This document shows, piece after piece, positions 10,702-19,364 of a stretch of 37,800 nt of DNA. Within the stretch, counting starts at the first letter, position 1, and every line of letters starts with the position of its first letter. The notes beneath the pieces are model-generated. The model did not search any database, had not been told where the DNA came from, and was given only the letters and a program-made list of their open reading frames with translations. The stretch is from an uncultured Clostridia bacterium (GTDB taxonomy: Bacteria > Bacillota > Clostridia > TANB77 > CAG-508). The translations under genes and the position numbers were made by a program. The stretch spans positions 1-37,800 of the forward strand of contig CANQOW010000005.1 in assembly GCA_947625545.1 (NCBI GenBank), read 5' to 3'.

Positions 10702-12338
10702 ACTATATCTCCTTCTATTGTAACTTTAATAACACCATTTTCTTTTACTGCATTATTTGAAACAACATTTGATAATATATTTTCTGTTTTTAATATTGCT
10801 TTAAAATAGCCTAATTGTTCATATTGTTTTGCTTCTGCGTCTATTACTATATGTGTTCCTTCTGTATTCTTAATTGATGTTAGTTGTACATTCTTTGGTA
10901 TTACATACATTATTTGATTTAATAATGTAGGTATTGCATTTTTATATTTTGAATTTGTTGCTATAGTTTGATTTATTGTTTCTAAGTTGCTAATCATTTT
11001 AGAATAATCTGCTGTTTTAGCATCTATTTTTGATTTATCTGATTGTATACTAGAAATTTGCTGTCTTTGAGCAGTAGTAGCAACTTGCACTTCATCCTTT
11101 TTTTGATTGATTGCATTATTTGTAATATTTGTGCCTACTATATATACAACTATTGCAACAATTACACCACTTATTGTTCTTAATAATGCTTTTTCTGTTC
11201 CAGATAATCTTTGTTTAAAATCTAAATCAATTTTAAAATTAAATTTCTTTTTTTCTTTTCCATTTGATTTAATATCTTTATTTTTACTGCCACCTATTTC
11301 CATATTCATCAAATCAGATAAAGACTCAAATTTAGAATGATTTTTAAAATCTACTCCTTTTATTCCTTCTCCTAAACCTTGTAATGCTAAAGCAATAGCT
11401 GAATTTACTTCTATATAATCTTTGACATTAACACTAGTTGCTAAATTATTTAAAAAGTATGGTTTTAAAATTTCACATTTTGTATCATTTAAATAATCTT
11501 GAAAATATATGTCTATATTATTTATAGCAGATGCTGTACCTGTGATATATACTTTATCAATTTTATTTACGCTTTCATTTATTATTTTTCTAACCTTTCC
11601 TGCTATTTCATATAATGTAGGCATTATTTCATCCAAATAATCATTTTCTTCCATTATTAAGTCATCATTTTTTCCAGTATATAATGTTGTACTTTTACAA
11701 ATTTCATATGCTTTTGTAAAAGAATTTTCTTTAGAATTTATTTTTTCTAATATTTGGTCTGTACCTTCTTCAAATATATCTACATTATATATATTTTTAT
11801 CTATTACCGTTGTAACTGTTGTTTTATCTTCAATATTAACTATTAATACATTTTCATTGTCATTAAATTGCAATAAATTTGTTATGCTAATTCCCATTGG
11901 TGTAATTGCTGCTATTTTATTTTTTTCTAATCTATTTAATCTTCTTGCTATTCCTGCTTTATTTGCAGAAATGTGTATTGCTTTTATTTTTTCTTTATTT
12001 TCTAAGTCGTTTACTAATATATATCTAGTTTCAAATCCTTCTTTGTTTACTCCTCTTTCATAGCATATAGATTCGAATTCAGTTTGTATTAAATCTTTAA
12101 TGTCCTTTTTGTTTAGTAAATTAAATACTTTAAAATAATTATAACTTTCATCAGATAAATTAATACTTATTGGAATTCTATAACTATATGTTTCTGAAAT
12201 AATTTGTTGTATTGTTTCTTCTAGATTATCGTAAAATTTCATATTAAATGCTTCAACTTTTATTATTTCATTTTCTTTTGATAATTTTGCATATTTTATT
12301 AAGTTATTTTCTATATATATTCCTAAACAAGTTGACAT
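10698..12338 (-). CDS. PilM-PilN fusion pilus assembly protein
   Basis: N-terminal actin-like PilM (CLGIYIENNLIKYAKLS...), C-terminal TM plus PilN-like periplasmic domain (LLRTISGVIVAIVVYIVGTN...). Confidence 0.7.
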   Translation of the reverse strand: MSTCLGIYIENNLIKYAKLSKENEIIKVEAFNMKFYDNLEETIQQIISETYSYRIPISINLSDESYNYFKVFNLLNKKDIKDLIQTEFESICYERGVNKEGFETRYILVNDLENKEKIKAIHISANKAGIARRLNRLEKNKIAAITPMGISITNLLQFNDNENVLIVNIEDKTTVTTVIDKNIYNVDIFEEGTDQILEKINSKENSFTKAYEICKSTTLYTGKNDDLIMEENDYLDEIMPTLYEIAGKVRKIINESVNKIDKVYITGTASAINNIDIYFQDYLNDTKCEILKPYFLNNLATSVNVKDYIEVNSAIALALQGLGEGIKGVDFKNHSKFESLSDLMNMEIGGSKNKDIKSNGKEKKKFNFKIDLDFKQRLSGTEKALLRTISGVIVAIVVYIVGTNITNNAINQKKDEVQVATTAQRQQISSIQSDKSKIDAKTADYSKMISNLETINQTIATNSKYKNAIPTLLNQIMYVIPKNVQLTSIKNTEGTHIVIDAEAKQYEQLGYFKAILKTENILSNVVSNNAVKENGVIKVTIEGDIV

Positions 12339-12458
12339 TTTTTTCTCCTTTTTTTAAAAATTTTCTTTTTATTTATATTTTGCAAATATCATTTTTTAAT
12401 ACTTGAATTTTTTATTTTTTCTTCCATAAAATTCTAAATAAATTCATTTTATATAATT

Positions 12459-12486
12459 ATTTTATCTATTTTTTATAAAAAGTCAA
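12459..12486 (-). promoter_or_regulatory. sigma-A-like promoter of the pil operon
   Basis: Minus strand TTGACT-16-TAAAAT. Confidence 0.5.
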
Positions 12487-12501
12487 TAGCTTTAATCAAA
12501 A

Positions 12502-12534
12502 TGTAATATAAATGTAATAAAACTGTAATATTTA
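12502..12534. repeat. three phased 11-bp direct repeats (TGTAATAnnnn)
   Basis: TGTAATATAAA TGTAATAAAAC TGTAATATTTA in exact 11-bp register. Confidence 0.7.
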
Positions 12535-12637
12535 ATAAATTTTGTATAAATTTTCTTATTTTGGTTAATATATTTATTGAAATTTAATTTAAAAAATATT
12601 GTTAAAGCAGCATACGTTGCTTGAATGGAGGTTTTAT

Positions 12638-12850
12638 ATGAATACTGAAAAACATATTATTGTTACTGGTTCTTCAGGCACATCTTGGAAAGATGCTATT
12701 GTTCAAACTATTGCAGAAGCTTCAAAAACTATTAATAATTTATCTTCTGTAAAAATTTTAGAGCAAAGAGCCAAAATTAGCAATGACAAAATTACGGAAT
12801 ATTTAGTTGATTTAGATTTATCTTTTGTTATTGACAAAAACAGAGAATAA
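12638..12850 (+). CDS. dodecin family protein
   Basis: HIIVTGSSGTSWKDAIVQTIAEASKTINNLSSVKILEQRAKISNDKITEYLVDLDLSFVID matches the dodecin pattern (GTS..SW..A...A...A..T......V...Q....); SD tggagg. The track start at 12599 is probably too early. Confidence 0.85.
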   Translation: MNTEKHIIVTGSSGTSWKDAIVQTIAEASKTINNLSSVKILEQRAKISNDKITEYLVDLDLSFVIDKNRE

Positions 12851-12877
12851 TTAATGATGAAAGGAATGATTTAAAAT

Positions 12878-13342
12878 ATGGATAAAATTGAAAGTGTTAA
12901 ACAATATCAAAATTATGTAGATAAAAAATCTCCTAATTCACCTATTTTAAAAAATTGTTTTAATGCTTTTTGGGTTGGTGGATTAATTTGTTCTATCGGT
13001 CAAATTATTTTGGATTTTTGTAAAACTAGAGGTTTTGATACTCAAATTTCTGGAACCATTGTATCAATTATATTAATTGGTATTAGTGCATTTCTAACAG
13101 GTCTTAATTTATTTAATAAAATTGGTAAATTTGCAGGTGCAGGTTCTCTTATCCCTATTACTGGTTTTGCTAATTCTATAGTTTCTCCTGCAATGGAATA
13201 TAAATCTGAAGGATATGTTATGGGTGTTGGTGGAAAAATGTTTACAGTTGCAGGGCCAGTTTTAGTATTTGGTATTTCTGCTTCTATATTAGTTGGTATT
13301 GTATATCTAATTTTTAATACTCAAAGTATTACTCTTGTATAA
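12878..13342 (+). CDS. spoVAC: stage V sporulation protein AC
   Basis: NAFWVGGLICSIGQ, GSLIPITGFANSIVSPAMEYKSEGYVMGVGGKMFTVAGPV. Confidence 0.95.
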   Translation: MDKIESVKQYQNYVDKKSPNSPILKNCFNAFWVGGLICSIGQIILDFCKTRGFDTQISGTIVSIILIGISAFLTGLNLFNKIGKFAGAGSLIPITGFANSIVSPAMEYKSEGYVMGVGGKMFTVAGPVLVFGISASILVGIVYLIFNTQSITLV

Positions 13343-13372
13343 TTTTTATATATTACGAAAGGAATGATTTAT

Positions 13373-14377
13373 ATGCAAAAAATTGGTGCACAAACTATAA
13401 AATTTGATGCTCCTCCTACAATTCTAGATACTGCTTGTATAGTAGGACCTAAAGAAGCTGATGGTCCTCTTTGCAAATATTTTGATAAATGTTTAGAAGA
13501 TGAATTTTGGGGAGAAAAAACTTGGGAAAAAGCAGAAAGTAAAATTATAAAAGAAACTGTAAATTCTGTTATTGCTAAATCAGGTATCTCTAGTGATAAA
13601 ATAGATTTTTGTTTTGCCGGTGATTTACTTAATCAATGTATTTCCTCTAGTTTTGGGCTAAGAGAATCTAATATACCCTTTTTTGGTATTTTTGGTGCTT
13701 GTTCAACTTTTGTTGAAGCATTATGTTTAGGCTCTATATTTGTTGAAGGTGGAGCCGCAAATTATACATTATGTGCTGCTTCAAGTCACTTTTGTAGTGC
13801 TGAAAAGCAATTTAGATTTCCACTAGAATTAGGAAATCAAAGGCCACCAAGTGCTCAGTGGACAGTTACGGGTGCTGGTGCTGCAATACTTTCTAAAAGC
13901 GGAACTGGTCCATATATAACTCATATTACGCCAGGCAAAATAGTAGATATGGGTATAAAAGATGCTAATAATATGGGTGCTGCAATGGCTCCTGCTGCCT
14001 TAGATACTTTACTTACTCATTTTAAAGATACAGGTCGTAATCCAAGTTATTATGATGGAATTTTTACTGGTGATCTAGGTCATATTGGTAAAGAAATTTT
14101 AATAGAAATGGCTCAAACTGAAGGATATAATATAAAATCTAATTATAATGATTGTGGTGTTTTAATTTTTGATAAAGAAAAACAAGATACTCACTCTGGT
14201 GGTAGTGGTTGTGCATGTTGTGCTAGTGTTTTTTCTGGATTTTTATTTAATCAATTAAAAAATAAAAAATTAAATAAAATTCTATTAATTGCTACAGGTG
14301 CATTAACTAATTCTACAACAAATCAACAAGGCGAAACTATCCCAGGTATTGCTCATGCCGTAAGTATTGAAATGTAA
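13373..14377 (+). CDS. spoVAD: stage V sporulation protein AD
   Basis: Thiolase-like SpoVAD: GACSTFVEAL, FPLELGNQRPPSAQWTVTGAGA, GDLGHIGKEIL, GGSGCACCASVFSG. Start chosen at the second ATG after the SD. Confidence 0.95.
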   Translation: MQKIGAQTIKFDAPPTILDTACIVGPKEADGPLCKYFDKCLEDEFWGEKTWEKAESKIIKETVNSVIAKSGISSDKIDFCFAGDLLNQCISSSFGLRESNIPFFGIFGACSTFVEALCLGSIFVEGGAANYTLCAASSHFCSAEKQFRFPLELGNQRPPSAQWTVTGAGAAILSKSGTGPYITHITPGKIVDMGIKDANNMGAAMAPAALDTLLTHFKDTGRNPSYYDGIFTGDLGHIGKEILIEMAQTEGYNIKSNYNDCGVLIFDKEKQDTHSGGSGCACCASVFSGFLFNQLKNKKLNKILLIATGALTNSTTNQQGETIPGIAHAVSIEM

Positions 14378-14388
14378 TGGAGGTTTTT

Positions 14389-14776
14389 ATGGAATTTTTT
14401 AATTCGATTGACTGGATGCAATTATTATGGTGCTTTGTTATTGGTGGTGTAATTTGTGTTATTGGTCAAATATTAATTGATAAAACGAAATTAACTCCTG
14501 CTAGAATTTTAGTTATTTATGTTACAGCAGGTGCTATTTTAGGCGGTCTACGGAATTTATAAATATTTAGTAGATTTTGCAGGTGCTGGTGCCACTGTAC
14601 CGCTAACTGGTTTTGGTTATAATCTTGCCAAAGGTGCTATTGAAGGAGTTCAAGAATATGGTTTAGTTGGTGCATTTATAGGTGGAGTTAAAGCAAGTGC
14701 TGGTGGTATTGCTGCTGCTGTATTCTTCGGTTATATTGCTTCATTAATTTCTAAACCTAAAATGAAAAAACAATAA
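14389..14776 (+). CDS. spoVAE: stage V sporulation protein AE, requires a +1 shift at CGG 14551-14553
   Basis: 0-frame ...TAGAILGGL then CGG AAT TTA TAA. Skipping C14551 gives ...GGL-GIYKYLVDFAGAGATVPLTGFGYNLAKGAIEGVQEYGLVGAFIGGVKASAGGIAAAVFFGYIASLISKPKMKKQ*, the conserved SpoVAE C-terminal half. Confidence 0.92.
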
Positions 14777-14963
14777 AAAAAAAATTTAGACTATTTTAGA
14801 TAAATTTACACCAGAAGCCTTTTTGTATATTTTTTGAAAAATAAATCTTACAGCCCTTTGAGGCTGCGGAATACCCGTGAGCCTGTAAGATTTATTTTGA
14901 ATAAAAATACTACAAAAAATAGGCTTCTGAAAGTATATTTAATAATAGTCTAAATTTTTTTTT
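14776..14963. repeat. 188-nt nested long inverted repeat with GC-rich tip
   Basis: 20-bp perfect outer arms (14776-14795/14944-14963), middle arms (14812-14820/14921-14929), 16-bp inner arms (14838-14853/14883-14898), apical AGGCUGCGGAAUACCCGUGAGCCU. Confidence 0.85.
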
Positions 14964-14976
14964 ATAATTTTCAATT

Positions 14977-15327
14977 TTAAGCATTTTTTGCAATTTCAGC
15001 TATTTTTGCAAATGCATTTGCATCTGTTACTGCTATTTCAGCAAGCATTTTTCTATTTATTGTTACATTTGCTTTTTTTAATCCTGCTATAAGTTTGCTA
15101 TATGTTAATCCATTCATTCTTGCAGCAGCATTTATTCTTGTTATCCATAATTTTCTAAAATTGCTTTTTTTATCTTTTCTTCCGATATAAGCATACATTC
15201 CAGATTTCATAACTGCTTGTTTAGCCATTCTAAATCTATAATGTTTTGCTCCATAATATCCTTTTGCTTGTTTTAATACTTTTTTATGTTTTTTGCGAGT
15301 TATTGTCGCTGATTTTACTCTTGCCAT
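14977..15327 (-). CDS. rplT: 50S ribosomal protein L20
   Basis: [69 protein letters not shown]. Confidence 0.98.
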   Translation of the reverse strand: MARVKSATITRKKHKKVLKQAKGYYGAKHYRFRMAKQAVMKSGMYAYIGRKDKKSNFRKLWITRINAAARMNGLTYSKLIAGLKKANVTINRKMLAEIAVTDANAFAKIAEIAKNA

Positions 15328-15353
15328 TTTTTATTCTCCCTTTCTTATATTAT

Positions 15354-15557
15354 TTAGTTACCATAAGGTAATAATTTTTTTACTGTTGATTCACATGTTT
15401 TATCTAGGTAAGCATTTTGAATTTTACCTTGTTTTCTTTGTCTCTTAGTTTTATTTGCTAAAAGATGTCTTCTATTTGATTTTGTTCTTTTAACTTTTCC
15501 AGTAGCAGTTAAACTATATCTTTTTTTTGCTGCTTTGTTTGTTTTTAATTTTGCCAT
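15354..15557 (-). CDS. rpmI: 50S ribosomal protein L35
   Basis: KLKTNKAAKKRYSLTATGKVKRTKSNRRHLLANKTKRQRK. Confidence 0.97.
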   Translation of the reverse strand: MAKLKTNKAAKKRYSLTATGKVKRTKSNRRHLLANKTKRQRKQGKIQNAYLDKTCESTVKKLLPYGN

Positions 15558-15606
15558 TGTTTTACACCCTTTCTATAAATATTTTTATTTATATTAATAC
15601 CAAAAC

Positions 15607-16113
15607 TTATTTGTTTTGTAGTATTATGAACATATTTTTACCTTCTAATACAGGTTTTTTATCTGGAGTAGCAATATCTGAAAGTTCTTCTATAAACTTA
15701 TTTAATATGTCTTCTCCTAATTTCACATAATTTAATTCTCTACCTCTAAATCTAACTGTTATTTTTACTTTGCAACCATCTTGTAAAAACTTTCTAGCAT
15801 TTTTTGCTTTAAAATTAAAATCGTGTTCTTCTGTATTTGGCGTAATTCTTAATTCTTTTAATTCTGTTACTTTTTGTTTTTTCTTTGCTTCTTTTTCTTT
15901 TTTTGCTTGTTCAAATTTGTATTTTCCGTAATTCATTATTTTGCAAACTGGTGGATTTCCATTAGGAGCAACTAAAACTAGATCTAAATTTTTTTCTATT
16001 GCTATATCTAATGCCTTTCTAGAATCCATTTTTCCTAATTTTTCTCCTGTTTCGCTTATAACTTGAACCTCTTTTAATCTTATTTGTTCATTGATTAGTT
16101 GTTCTTGTTTTAT
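15607..16113 (-). CDS. infC: translation initiation factor IF-3, probable AUA start
   Basis: KQEQLINEQIRLKEVQVISETGEKLGKM...; ggaggtg SD 9 nt before ATA at 16113-16111. The track start at 16155 lies inside the leader terminator hairpin. Confidence 0.93.
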   Translation of the reverse strand: MKQEQLINEQIRLKEVQVISETGEKLGKMDSRKALDIAIEKNLDLVLVAPNGNPPVCKIMNYGKYKFEQAKKEKEAKKKQKVTELKELRITPNTEEHDFNFKAKNARKFLQDGCKVKITVRFRGRELNYVKLGEDILNKFIEELSDIATPDKKPVLEGKNMFIILQNK

Positions 16114-16256
16114 ATTAAAACACCTCCAAAAAAAAATTGACTTTTTAAAAGCCAATCCACCATAATATTACATTATTTATTTATATAAATTTGTATAATA
16201 TTAACCTTTTTCTATTAGATAAGGTGAGAAGTGGACGACTTCTTCTTAATTAAAGT
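16114..16256 (-). ncRNA. L20 leader-like cis-regulatory RNA of infC-rpmI-rplT
   Basis: TCTCACCTTATCTAATAGAAAAAGGTTAATATT...ATGGTGG elements followed by an attenuator hairpin TTGGCTTTTAAAAAGTCAATTTTTTTTT before the SD. Confidence 0.65.
16128..16155 (-). terminator. attenuator upstream of the infC RBS
   Basis: TTGGCTTTTAAAAAGTCAA + T9 on the minus strand. Confidence 0.7.
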
Positions 16257-16262
16257 ATATTT

Positions 16263-16291
16263 ATATTAACTCATTTTTCGTTAAAAGTCAA
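16263..16291 (-). promoter_or_regulatory. infC operon promoter
   Basis: Minus strand TTGACT-17-TAATAT. Confidence 0.7.
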
Positions 16292-16310
16292 TACTTTTTT
16301 TTAAAATATC

Positions 16311-16339
16311 TTGACTTTTTTTATTTTTTATAATAAAAT
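16311..16339 (+). promoter_or_regulatory. rplM-rpsI promoter
   Basis: TTGACT-17-TAAAAT, divergent from the infC promoter. Confidence 0.65.
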
Positions 16340-16346
16340 AGTTAAG

Positions 16347-16412
16347 TATTATATATTTTATGAGATAAATATAAACTTCTCCCCGGTAGTTTGTATTATA
16401 TTCATAATAAAT
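16347..16412 (+). ncRNA. putative L13 leader
   Basis: Hairpin ATAAACTTCTCCCCGGTAGTTTGTAT upstream of rplM; GC-rich loop in an AT-rich UTR. Confidence 0.45.
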
Positions 16413-16443
16413 TTATTTAATGAAATGGAGGGTATTTATTACC

Positions 16444-16878
16444 ATGAATAATACTACATATAGTGTAAAGAAAAATGAAATTGAAAGAAAATGGTATATA
16501 ATTGATGCAGCAAACAAACCTCTTGGTAGAGTTGCTACTGAAGCTGCTAAATTATTAAGAGGAAAACATAAACCAACTTTTACACCAAATTTAGATGTTG
16601 GTGATCATGTTATTATCATTAATTGTAGCCAAGTTATCTTAACTGGAAACAAAATGAATCAAAAAATGTATAGACATCATTCAGGATATATTGGTGGTAT
16701 GAAAGAAATCGCTGCCAAAGATATGATAAATAATAATCCTGAAAAAGCATTAATGCTTGCTATAAAAGGAATGCTTCCACACAATAGTTTAGGAAGACAA
16801 TCAATAAAGAAATTAAGATTATATGCTGGTAGCGAACATGAAAATCAAGCACAAAAACCAGAAATATGGAATTTTTAA
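16444..16878 (+). CDS. rplM: 50S ribosomal protein L13
   Basis: [59 protein letters not shown] ggaggg places the start at 16444. Confidence 0.97.
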   Translation: MNNTTYSVKKNEIERKWYIIDAANKPLGRVATEAAKLLRGKHKPTFTPNLDVGDHVIIINCSQVILTGNKMNQKMYRHHSGYIGGMKEIAAKDMINNNPEKALMLAIKGMLPHNSLGRQSIKKLRLYAGSEHENQAQKPEIWNF

Positions 16879-16891
16879 GGAGGAAATATAA

Positions 16892-17299
16892 ATGCCTAAA
16901 TCAAAATCAGAAAAAATAGTATTTTATGGTACAGGTAGAAGAAAAAGTTCTATTGCTAGAGTTAGATTAGTTGAAGGAACTGGTGTTATTACAATTAATG
17001 GAATGGATATAAATGAGTATTTAGGAATTGAAACTTTAAAGGTTATTGTTAAACAACCTTTAGTTGCAACAAATACTTTAAGTAAATATGATGTTATTTG
17101 TAAGGTTACTGGTGGTGGTTATACTGGTCAAGCAGGTGCAATTAGACATGGTATTTCAAGAGCATTATTAGAAGCAAATAGCGAATATAGACCAATTCTA
17201 AAATCTAATGGTTTCTTAACTAGAGATTCTAGAATGAAGGAAAGAAAAAAATACGGTCTTAAAAAAGCAAGAAAAGCACCACAATTTAGTAAGAGATAA
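16892..17299 (+). CDS. rpsI: 30S ribosomal protein S9
   Basis: [26 protein letters not shown]...[20 protein letters not shown]...[23 protein letters not shown]. Confidence 0.98.
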   Translation: MPKSKSEKIVFYGTGRRKSSIARVRLVEGTGVITINGMDINEYLGIETLKVIVKQPLVATNTLSKYDVICKVTGGGYTGQAGAIRHGISRALLEANSEYRPILKSNGFLTRDSRMKERKKYGLKKARKAPQFSKR

Positions 17300-17304
17300 T
17301 ATTT

Positions 17305-17335
17305 TAAAAAGCCCCAATTATTGGGCTTTTTTTCT
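17305..17335. terminator. rho-independent terminator between rpsI and the SDR gene
   Basis: aaaaagccccaattattgggctttttt. Confidence 0.8.
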
Positions 17336-18135
17336 TACATTCCTATCATTCTTCCTAATTGTACAAAAAATGTTTGAATTATTGGTGCTGAATATCTATG
17401 TTTTAATTTTTTTGTTTCTACTACTTTTATATATCTTTTTATTATTGATGTATAAGGTTTCATTTCAATAAAATTCCATATTTTTTCTTCATAATATTGA
17501 ATTTTATCTACAATTTTTATAAAATATGAATCTTCCTTCATCCAAGTATATTTTTTTTCATTATTTTCTTTATTAAATCCTGTTGCATAAGCACCCGGTT
17601 CTATTACTCCTATTTCTATATTTACATCTTTTAATAATTTCAGTTCATTTCTTAAACAAGTTGCAAAAACTTCTATTGCTGCTTTTGATGCACAATATGG
17701 AGATAAAAAAGGCATTGGTATTCTTCCTGCTAATGAAGATAAAAATATAACTCTTCCCCTTTTTTTGTTTTTTATCATTTGTGCAATAACAATTTGAACT
17801 AATTTTATATTTGAAAATACATTTGTATTAAAAACTTCTTCTATTCTACTAACAAATACCTCTGCTACGCACCCTGAATCTCCTATTGCAGCATTTGCAA
17901 TAAATACATCTATATCATATTTTAAAACTTCTAATCTATCTTGCTCTTCTAAAATATCTAATTTAAATGATATTATATCTAAATTTTCTTTTTCTGCTTT
18001 TTCTTGAATCTCTTTTGCCTCATTTTCATAGTGTGTTGTAGCAATTACTTTATGACCTCTTTTAGCAAGTGCTATTGCCGCTTCTTTTCCTAAGCCACTC
18101 CCTGCTCCTGTTATTAATATTGTTTTTTTATTCAT
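17335..18135 (-). CDS. SDR family NAD(P)-dependent oxidoreductase
   Basis: ITGAGSGLGKEAAIALAKRG, IANAAIGD, FLSSLAGRIPMPFLSPYCASKAAIE. Confidence 0.93.
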   Translation of the reverse strand: MNKKTILITGAGSGLGKEAAIALAKRGHKVIATTHYENEAKEIQEKAEKENLDIISFKLDILEEQDRLEVLKYDIDVFIANAAIGDSGCVAEVFVSRIEEVFNTNVFSNIKLVQIVIAQMIKNKKRGRVIFLSSLAGRIPMPFLSPYCASKAAIEVFATCLRNELKLLKDVNIEIGVIEPGAYATGFNKENNEKKYTWMKEDSYFIKIVDKIQYYEEKIWNFIEMKPYTSIIKRYIKVVETKKLKHRYSAPIIQTFFVQLGRMIGM

Positions 18136-18257
18136 ATATCCCTCCATTTAAGCAATATCTATTTATAATTATTTTGATTTATTTATAAAAAAATATTCAT
18201 ATTGCAAAATGATTAATATTATTATATAATGTTTTTATAGGGGGATTTTGTAGAATT

Positions 18258-19307
18258 ATGAAAAAAAATATACCTTTAATTATAATTTTAATAAATATTG
18301 TATTATTAATAATTGCAATATGTGTTATATTGTTTATTAGATATAGACATTCATCAACTAATATGGTATCAAATGTAGAACCTTATATTGAAAATAATGA
18401 AATCAAAGAAGAAGATCCTGTAGTAGACGCAACAGAGACTAATGAAGAAAATGAAGATGAAAATAATGTGACTGAAGAAGTTACAGAAGAAAGTAATGAA
18501 AACAACAATAATAATTCTGTATCTTCTACTAATCAATATTATATAAAAGTCAATTATCAAGCAAATACTGTTACAGTATATGTTAAAGACGAAAATGGTA
18601 ATTATACTGTACCTTATAAAGTTATGGTTTGTTCAACAGGAAGTGATACTCCTACAAGTGGTGTTTATAAAATGAGTGATAAATATACTTGGCGATTATT
18701 ATTTGGAGATGTTTATGGTCAATATGCTTGTAGAATAACCGGTCATATATTATTTCATTCTGTACCTTATTTACAACAATCTCCTGATACATTAGAATAT
18801 TTGGAATATGATAAATTAGGAACATCTGCTTCAGCAGGTTGTATTCGTTTAACAGTAAAAGATGCTAAATGGATATATGATAATTGTGCTAAAGGTACTC
18901 AAGTTGAATTTTATGGTAGTTCAGATCCCGGTCCATTAGGTAAACCTTCTGCACAAAAAATTGCAAACGAAGATGACTCTGTACGTAATTGGGACCCAAC
19001 AGATCCAAATTCAAATAATCCTTGGAAAAATTACAATAGTTCAAAGGAAAATGATAAAAATTCTAGTGAAGTTCCTAAAAATAATACAACACCAAATAAT
19101 AATAATGTATCTACCGATAATAACAATACTACAAATAATAATGTAGATAATTCTATTGATAAAAATAATGTTGTAGAGAATAATACTGTAGATAATAATA
19201 CTTCAAAGAATACAGTTAATAAGGATAATAGTTCTTCTAATTTAAAAGATAAAAATGTTGTTACTAATGATAATACTATCAAAAGTAATTCAAATTCTAT
19301 AATATAA
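18258..19307 (+). CDS. L,D-transpeptidase (YkuD) with Asn/Thr-rich C-terminal tail
   Basis: N-terminal TM; YIKVNYQANTVTVY..., HILFHSVPYL...LGTSASAGCIRLTVKDAKWIYDNC catalytic motif; low-complexity N-rich tail. Confidence 0.9.
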   Translation: MKKNIPLIIILINIVLLIIAICVILFIRYRHSSTNMVSNVEPYIENNEIKEEDPVVDATETNEENEDENNVTEEVTEESNENNNNNSVSSTNQYYIKVNYQANTVTVYVKDENGNYTVPYKVMVCSTGSDTPTSGVYKMSDKYTWRLLFGDVYGQYACRITGHILFHSVPYLQQSPDTLEYLEYDKLGTSASAGCIRLTVKDAKWIYDNCAKGTQVEFYGSSDPGPLGKPSAQKIANEDDSVRNWDPTDPNSNNPWKNYNSSKENDKNSSEVPKNNTTPNNNNVSTDNNNTTNNNVDNSIDKNNVVENNTVDNNTSKNTVNKDNSSSNLKDKNVVTNDNTIKSNSNSII

Positions 19308-19352
19308 AAACCTCAATATATTCATTTTTAATGAACATATTGAGGTTTTATA
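19308..19352. terminator. bidirectional terminator between the YkuD gene and spo0A
   Basis: aaaacctcaatatattcatttttaatgaacatattgaggtttt. Confidence 0.85.
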
Positions 19353-19364
19353 ATCAATGAATGT

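Noticed and set aside
14548-14553. Classical P-site slippery +1 site (Ty1/prfB-like)
   Set aside because: The three P-site codons differ (CUA, UCA, GGU) and their tRNAs would re-pair poorly in +1 (UAC, CAC, GUC); no shared upstream SD-like stimulator seen.
18961-19282. ORFs 18961-19146 (+) and 19031-19282 (-) in the transpeptidase tail
   Set aside because: Alternate-frame shadows of the Asn-rich coding tail.
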